Origin: an uncultured Prevotella sp.
Lineage (GTDB): Bacteria; Bacteroidota; Bacteroidia; Bacteroidales; Bacteroidaceae
DNA length: 8,182 bases
Assembly (NCBI GenBank): GCA_900541575.1
Contig: UQKO01000072.1
Coordinates: forward strand, 1-8,182
Reading direction: 5' to 3'
The notes beneath the pieces were generated by a model. It did not search any database and was not told the DNA's origin. It saw nothing but the letters and a program-made list of their open reading frames with translations. The position numbers were made by a program, and so were the translations under genes. Below, in pieces: positions 5,793-8,182 of this stretch. The first letter of the stretch is position 1; each line of letters begins with the position of its first letter.

Positions 5793-8014
5793 CTCTTCAT
5801 GATTTTGAAGTTCTTGAAATATACCTCAAGATTCTTGCCGCTCACATTGGTAATACGGAGTTTTGAAGCAGACATGCCGCCAAGTTCATTGCCCGTGTGG
5901 ATTACGGGGTCAGTGTCGGCATAGTGGAGCAAGCTCACCTCTGTCCATTTGCCATCCTTAAAGAGTTCGAGCTTGAAATTCTTAGCCACTCCAGGCACAC
6001 CGAAGTTGAACTCCATACCAGCAAAAGCAATATCACGTTCACCCTCAAGAGTAAACTGAGCATCCTTCGCCCACTTGATTACCTCGAGAGAAGGAGCCAC
6101 TGTAATACTATTGCCACGCACAGAGATGGGCAACAGAGCAAGCTGTGGCACATTGCTCTCTATCTTGTAAGGATTGTATTCTGCAGAGTTGACAAGTGAG
6201 GTGCCGTTCACCTTATTATAAGAATCGGTGGCTTGAGCAAAGAGTTGATTGAGCGTGGGGAGCATCACCTTGGTGGCCACCTTAATGCCTGGCTGAAGGG
6301 CATGGCGCACGTCGGAGTTTTCGAGTGTATACATCTGCTCTTGTAGAGAGCGTGCCTGGTCGTAGTAGTTCTTAAATGAGGGGAAAGCCGAAGCCGAAGC
6401 CGAGGTGGCTTGCGTCAGCGCCATGGAGCATACTGCCACACCGTAATCGCCCACATTCTTGGCTTGAAGCAACCACGGACGAAGCTCGCGCACAAGTTCG
6501 GGATTTTCCTTATCGGACAGGAGAATGTCGGAAGCCATCTTCAATTCAATGCTCTTCTGAAGAAGCTGCATCACTGCCTCCTTTTCGCCCTTGAGGGCTG
6601 CCTCAGCCAAGGACTTTAGTTCCTCACCTTCTTCGCGACGGAAGCCGTGGCCGTTAGGACCAAGGTCCTTATTGTAGAGAGCAAAAGTGCGCAAGGCTTG
6701 GTAGTTGCCAGGCAGAACGGCTTTGAGAGCCTTTTCCCAGTCTTTCTGATAGTCGTAGGCTTTCATATTCCACGTATAATCAGCTATGCCGTAAAGAGCT
6801 ATCTTTGAAGCTTCTGCATGCTCCATGGGGTTAGACACGAAGCCAGAGAGATCCGAGGCTATGTCCTGACCATTTCCGTAAGCCGGACCGAGAAGTACGT
6901 GGTCGCGTACGAAATCGCTCACGGGGAAATTCCACCAAATATAGGCTTTTCGATCAATGCGCTGATTGATCCACTCCATGCTTTCCTTGTCGATACAGTG
7001 CACCACAGAGTTTCCTGTCCACATTATCTGTACGCTTTTGTTCATCTTCGTGCCAAGAGTACGCAAATAACCTTTTTCATCGTTGGCCCATGCGCGATTG
7101 TATTCCGTGGGACACATCACGAGCGGACGCACGCCCTTGTGGGTCTTTACGAAATGGTCGTCCACATAGTTGAGCAGTTCGGCTTGCTTGTCAGCTCGGG
7201 TTCCCTCGCCCCAAATATCATCGAAGAATACGGCAAACGAACGCACACCGAGCTTATACATATCTTCAAACTTCTTTATCAATGCATCGCGATCGGCTGT
7301 AGTCCATTTGATGTCTACTCCCGGATGAATCGCCCAATAGAAGTTTACGCCACACTGTTTGGCGTGCTCGTTGAGTTCCTGAATACGCTTTGCTTCAGCC
7401 TCTGGATAAGGCACACGCCAGTGGTCGCGATGATAGGGGTCGTCCTTCGGTCCGTAGATATATACGTTCATCTTGTTGCGTCCGTAAAACTCTATCTGGC
7501 TCAGACGCGCTTTGTGGCTCCAGGGAGTTCCGTAGAACCCTTCCACGGTGCCGCGGAAAGGAACGTCTGGCCAGTCTGTCACGGTGCAAGTCTCGAGTTT
7601 TCCTTCAGCGATAGACGCCAAGAGGGTCTGCACACCATAATAGAGGCCTGTCTCGTCAGAGCCCACAATGGTGACACCCTTCTCAGACACTTCCATATAA
7701 TAACCCTCTGCGTGCGAAGGGGCATGCTTTGCTACCTTGCTCACGGCCTTGTCGCCCTTCACACCGATGGTCACGGTGAAACGAGCTGCGGGGTCGTTCT
7801 TTACGAGTTTCGAGGCCACTAAGGCGTCATCCGCGATACAGCCTGAACGCTGCTTGTCGCTTACTATTTTCCACGTAGTGGGCGCTTTTACGATACCCTT
7901 TTTGGCCTTCACCACCTGCTGAGGTACAGGATTAACCAAACTGATTTGTGCATTGGCTGTGCCCGCTCCAAGCGCTGCAAACAGCATCGTTGCACCTAAA
8001 AGTGTATGTTTCAT
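5789..8014 (-). CDS. GH84 beta-N-acetylglucosaminidase (O-GlcNAcase-like), secreted
   Basis: A retaining exo-hexosaminidase that removes terminal beta-linked GlcNAc by substrate-assisted catalysis. Its 741 residues are about the length of the Bacteroides thetaiotaomicron GH84 enzyme. Residues 1-22 are a signal peptide ending ANA, so it acts in the periplasm or at the surface. Residues about 25-150 form the GH20b-like N-terminal domain. The catalytic barrel spans about 152-430, with FRGTVEGFYGTPWS (153-166), YGPKDDPYH (187-195) and the catalytic pair Asp265-Asp266 in AVFFDDIWGE. By recalled Bacteroides numbering, Tyr305, Trp360, Asn362, Asp367 and Asn395 line up with the substrate-site residues, so the enzyme should be active. 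A helical region follows (about 430-610), then a C-terminal beta-rich domain, possibly carbohydrate-binding. The ATG at 8014 opens the signal peptide; it lacks a Shine-Dalgarno. First gene of an operon with udk. Targets could be host mucin or glycoprotein GlcNAc. Confidence 0.95.
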   Translation of the reverse strand: MKHTLLGATMLFAALGAGTANAQISLVNPVPQQVVKAKKGIVKAPTTWKIVSDKQRSGCIADDALVASKLVKNDPAARFTVTIGVKGDKAVSKVAKHAPSHAEGYYMEVSEKGVTIVGSDETGLYYGVQTLLASIAEGKLETCTVTDWPDVPFRGTVEGFYGTPWSHKARLSQIEFYGRNKMNVYIYGPKDDPYHRDHWRVPYPEAEAKRIQELNEHAKQCGVNFYWAIHPGVDIKWTTADRDALIKKFEDMYKLGVRSFAVFFDDIWGEGTRADKQAELLNYVDDHFVKTHKGVRPLVMCPTEYNRAWANDEKGYLRTLGTKMNKSVQIMWTGNSVVHCIDKESMEWINQRIDRKAYIWWNFPVSDFVRDHVLLGPAYGNGQDIASDLSGFVSNPMEHAEASKIALYGIADYTWNMKAYDYQKDWEKALKAVLPGNYQALRTFALYNKDLGPNGHGFRREEGEELKSLAEAALKGEKEAVMQLLQKSIELKMASDILLSDKENPELVRELRPWLLQAKNVGDYGVAVCSMALTQATSASASAFPSFKNYYDQARSLQEQMYTLENSDVRHALQPGIKVATKVMLPTLNQLFAQATDSYNKVNGTSLVNSAEYNPYKIESNVPQLALLPISVRGNSITVAPSLEVIKWAKDAQFTLEGERDIAFAGMEFNFGVPGVAKNFKLELFKDGKWTEVSLLHYADTDPVIHTGNELGGMSASKLRITNVSGKNLEVYFKNFKIMKR

Positions 8015-8029
8015 TATTTGAGGTTTGAA

Positions 8030-8089
8030 GTTTTGAGGTTATAAAGTAAGTTTTGAGGTTATAAAGTAAGTTTTGAGGTTATAAAGTTA
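8030..8089. repeat. Three tandem 20-bp repeats upstream of the GH84 gene
   Basis: The unit GTTTTGAGGTTATAAAGTAA occurs at 8030-8049 and 8050-8069 identically and at 8070-8089 with one change (A to T at unit position 19). A further TTGAGGTT at 8018-8025, out of the 20-bp register, looks like a decayed remnant. The array begins 16 bp before the GH84 start codon. On the minus strand each unit offers TTACTTTATAACC, close to but not matching the TAnnTTTG box, so the units may lie in the promoter or in the leader RNA. Perfect tandem copies are prone to change number by slippage. Confidence 0.93.
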
Positions 8090-8132
8090 CCTTTTGCATA
8101 TAGTACGGTAACTGAAGTTTTGGATTTAGCAA

Positions 8133-8182
8133 GGGCGGGCTGAAAGCCCAATGGAGCGCATAGCCCAGGGCAAGCGAAGCGA
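8133..8182. repeat. Palindromic intergenic repeat, cut by the window edge
   Basis: Two hairpins follow closely: GGGCT-GAA-AGCCC (8137-8149) and GCCC-A-GGGC (8163-8171), after which CAAGCGAAGCGA runs to the edge. The combination of GGGCTGAAAGCCC with a nearby TAGCCCAGGGC resembles a dispersed intergenic palindrome that I recall from Bacteroidota genomes; that match is from memory and unverified. It lies upstream of the tandem repeats and GH84, and may belong to the end of a neighbouring gene outside the window. Confidence 0.55.

Noticed and set aside
6818..7822. A 334-codon open frame on the plus strand.
   Set aside because: It lies fully antisense to the catalytic part of the GH84 gene, shows no recognisable domain, and is explained by codon bias of the real gene on the other strand.

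Overview
The window reads as chromosomal DNA of a Bacteroidota bacterium, most likely a Prevotella-like member of the Bacteroidales. Three things point there. The tRNA-Phe gene has a textbook Bacteroidota promoter (TTTG, 19 nt, TACTTTTG, fitting TTTG / TAnnTTTG), and start codons lack Shine-Dalgarno sequences. The Omp28-like thiol protein ends in a short IDGRR / GFHLVRQKDGK tail of the kind common on secreted Prevotella proteins. The GH84 enzyme closely matches the Bacteroides O-GlcNAcase layout. The genus call is inference.

Layout, left to right. A tRNA-Phe gene (minus strand) is cut by the left edge and has its own promoter. Next is an AraC-family regulator (plus), convergent with a zinc/cadmium/lead-type P1B ATPase (minus). 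The 446-bp gap between the ATPase and a divergent Omp28-like secreted protein (plus) is the most structured non-coding part of the window. On the ATPase side it holds a promoter -10-type box, two copies of a 15-bp palindrome (TGCAAC-N3-GTTGCA) placed like operators, and a complex inverted repeat in the predicted 5' leader. The Omp28-like gene converges on a two-gene minus-strand operon, GH84 beta-N-acetylglucosaminidase followed by uridine kinase (udk), which overlap by 4 bp (ATGA). Between the convergent genes lies a very GC-rich inverted repeat of nested CGACGCG / CGCGTCG units. Upstream of GH84 are three tandem copies of a 20-bp unit, then the start of another palindromic repeat that runs off the right edge.

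How the genes work together: the ATPase is probably a metal-efflux pump under metal-responsive control through the two palindromes. The GH84 enzyme would release GlcNAc from host or dietary glycans in the periplasm or at the surface, and Udk salvages uridine and cytidine; the overlap implies coupled translation, but the metabolic link is not obvious. The AraC regulator has no target that the sequence shows.

I found no new multi-gene system, CRISPR array, phage or insertion sequence. The observations worth following are non-coding: the paired palindromes, the alternative-stem leader, the nested GC-rich repeat and the tandem repeat in front of GH84.
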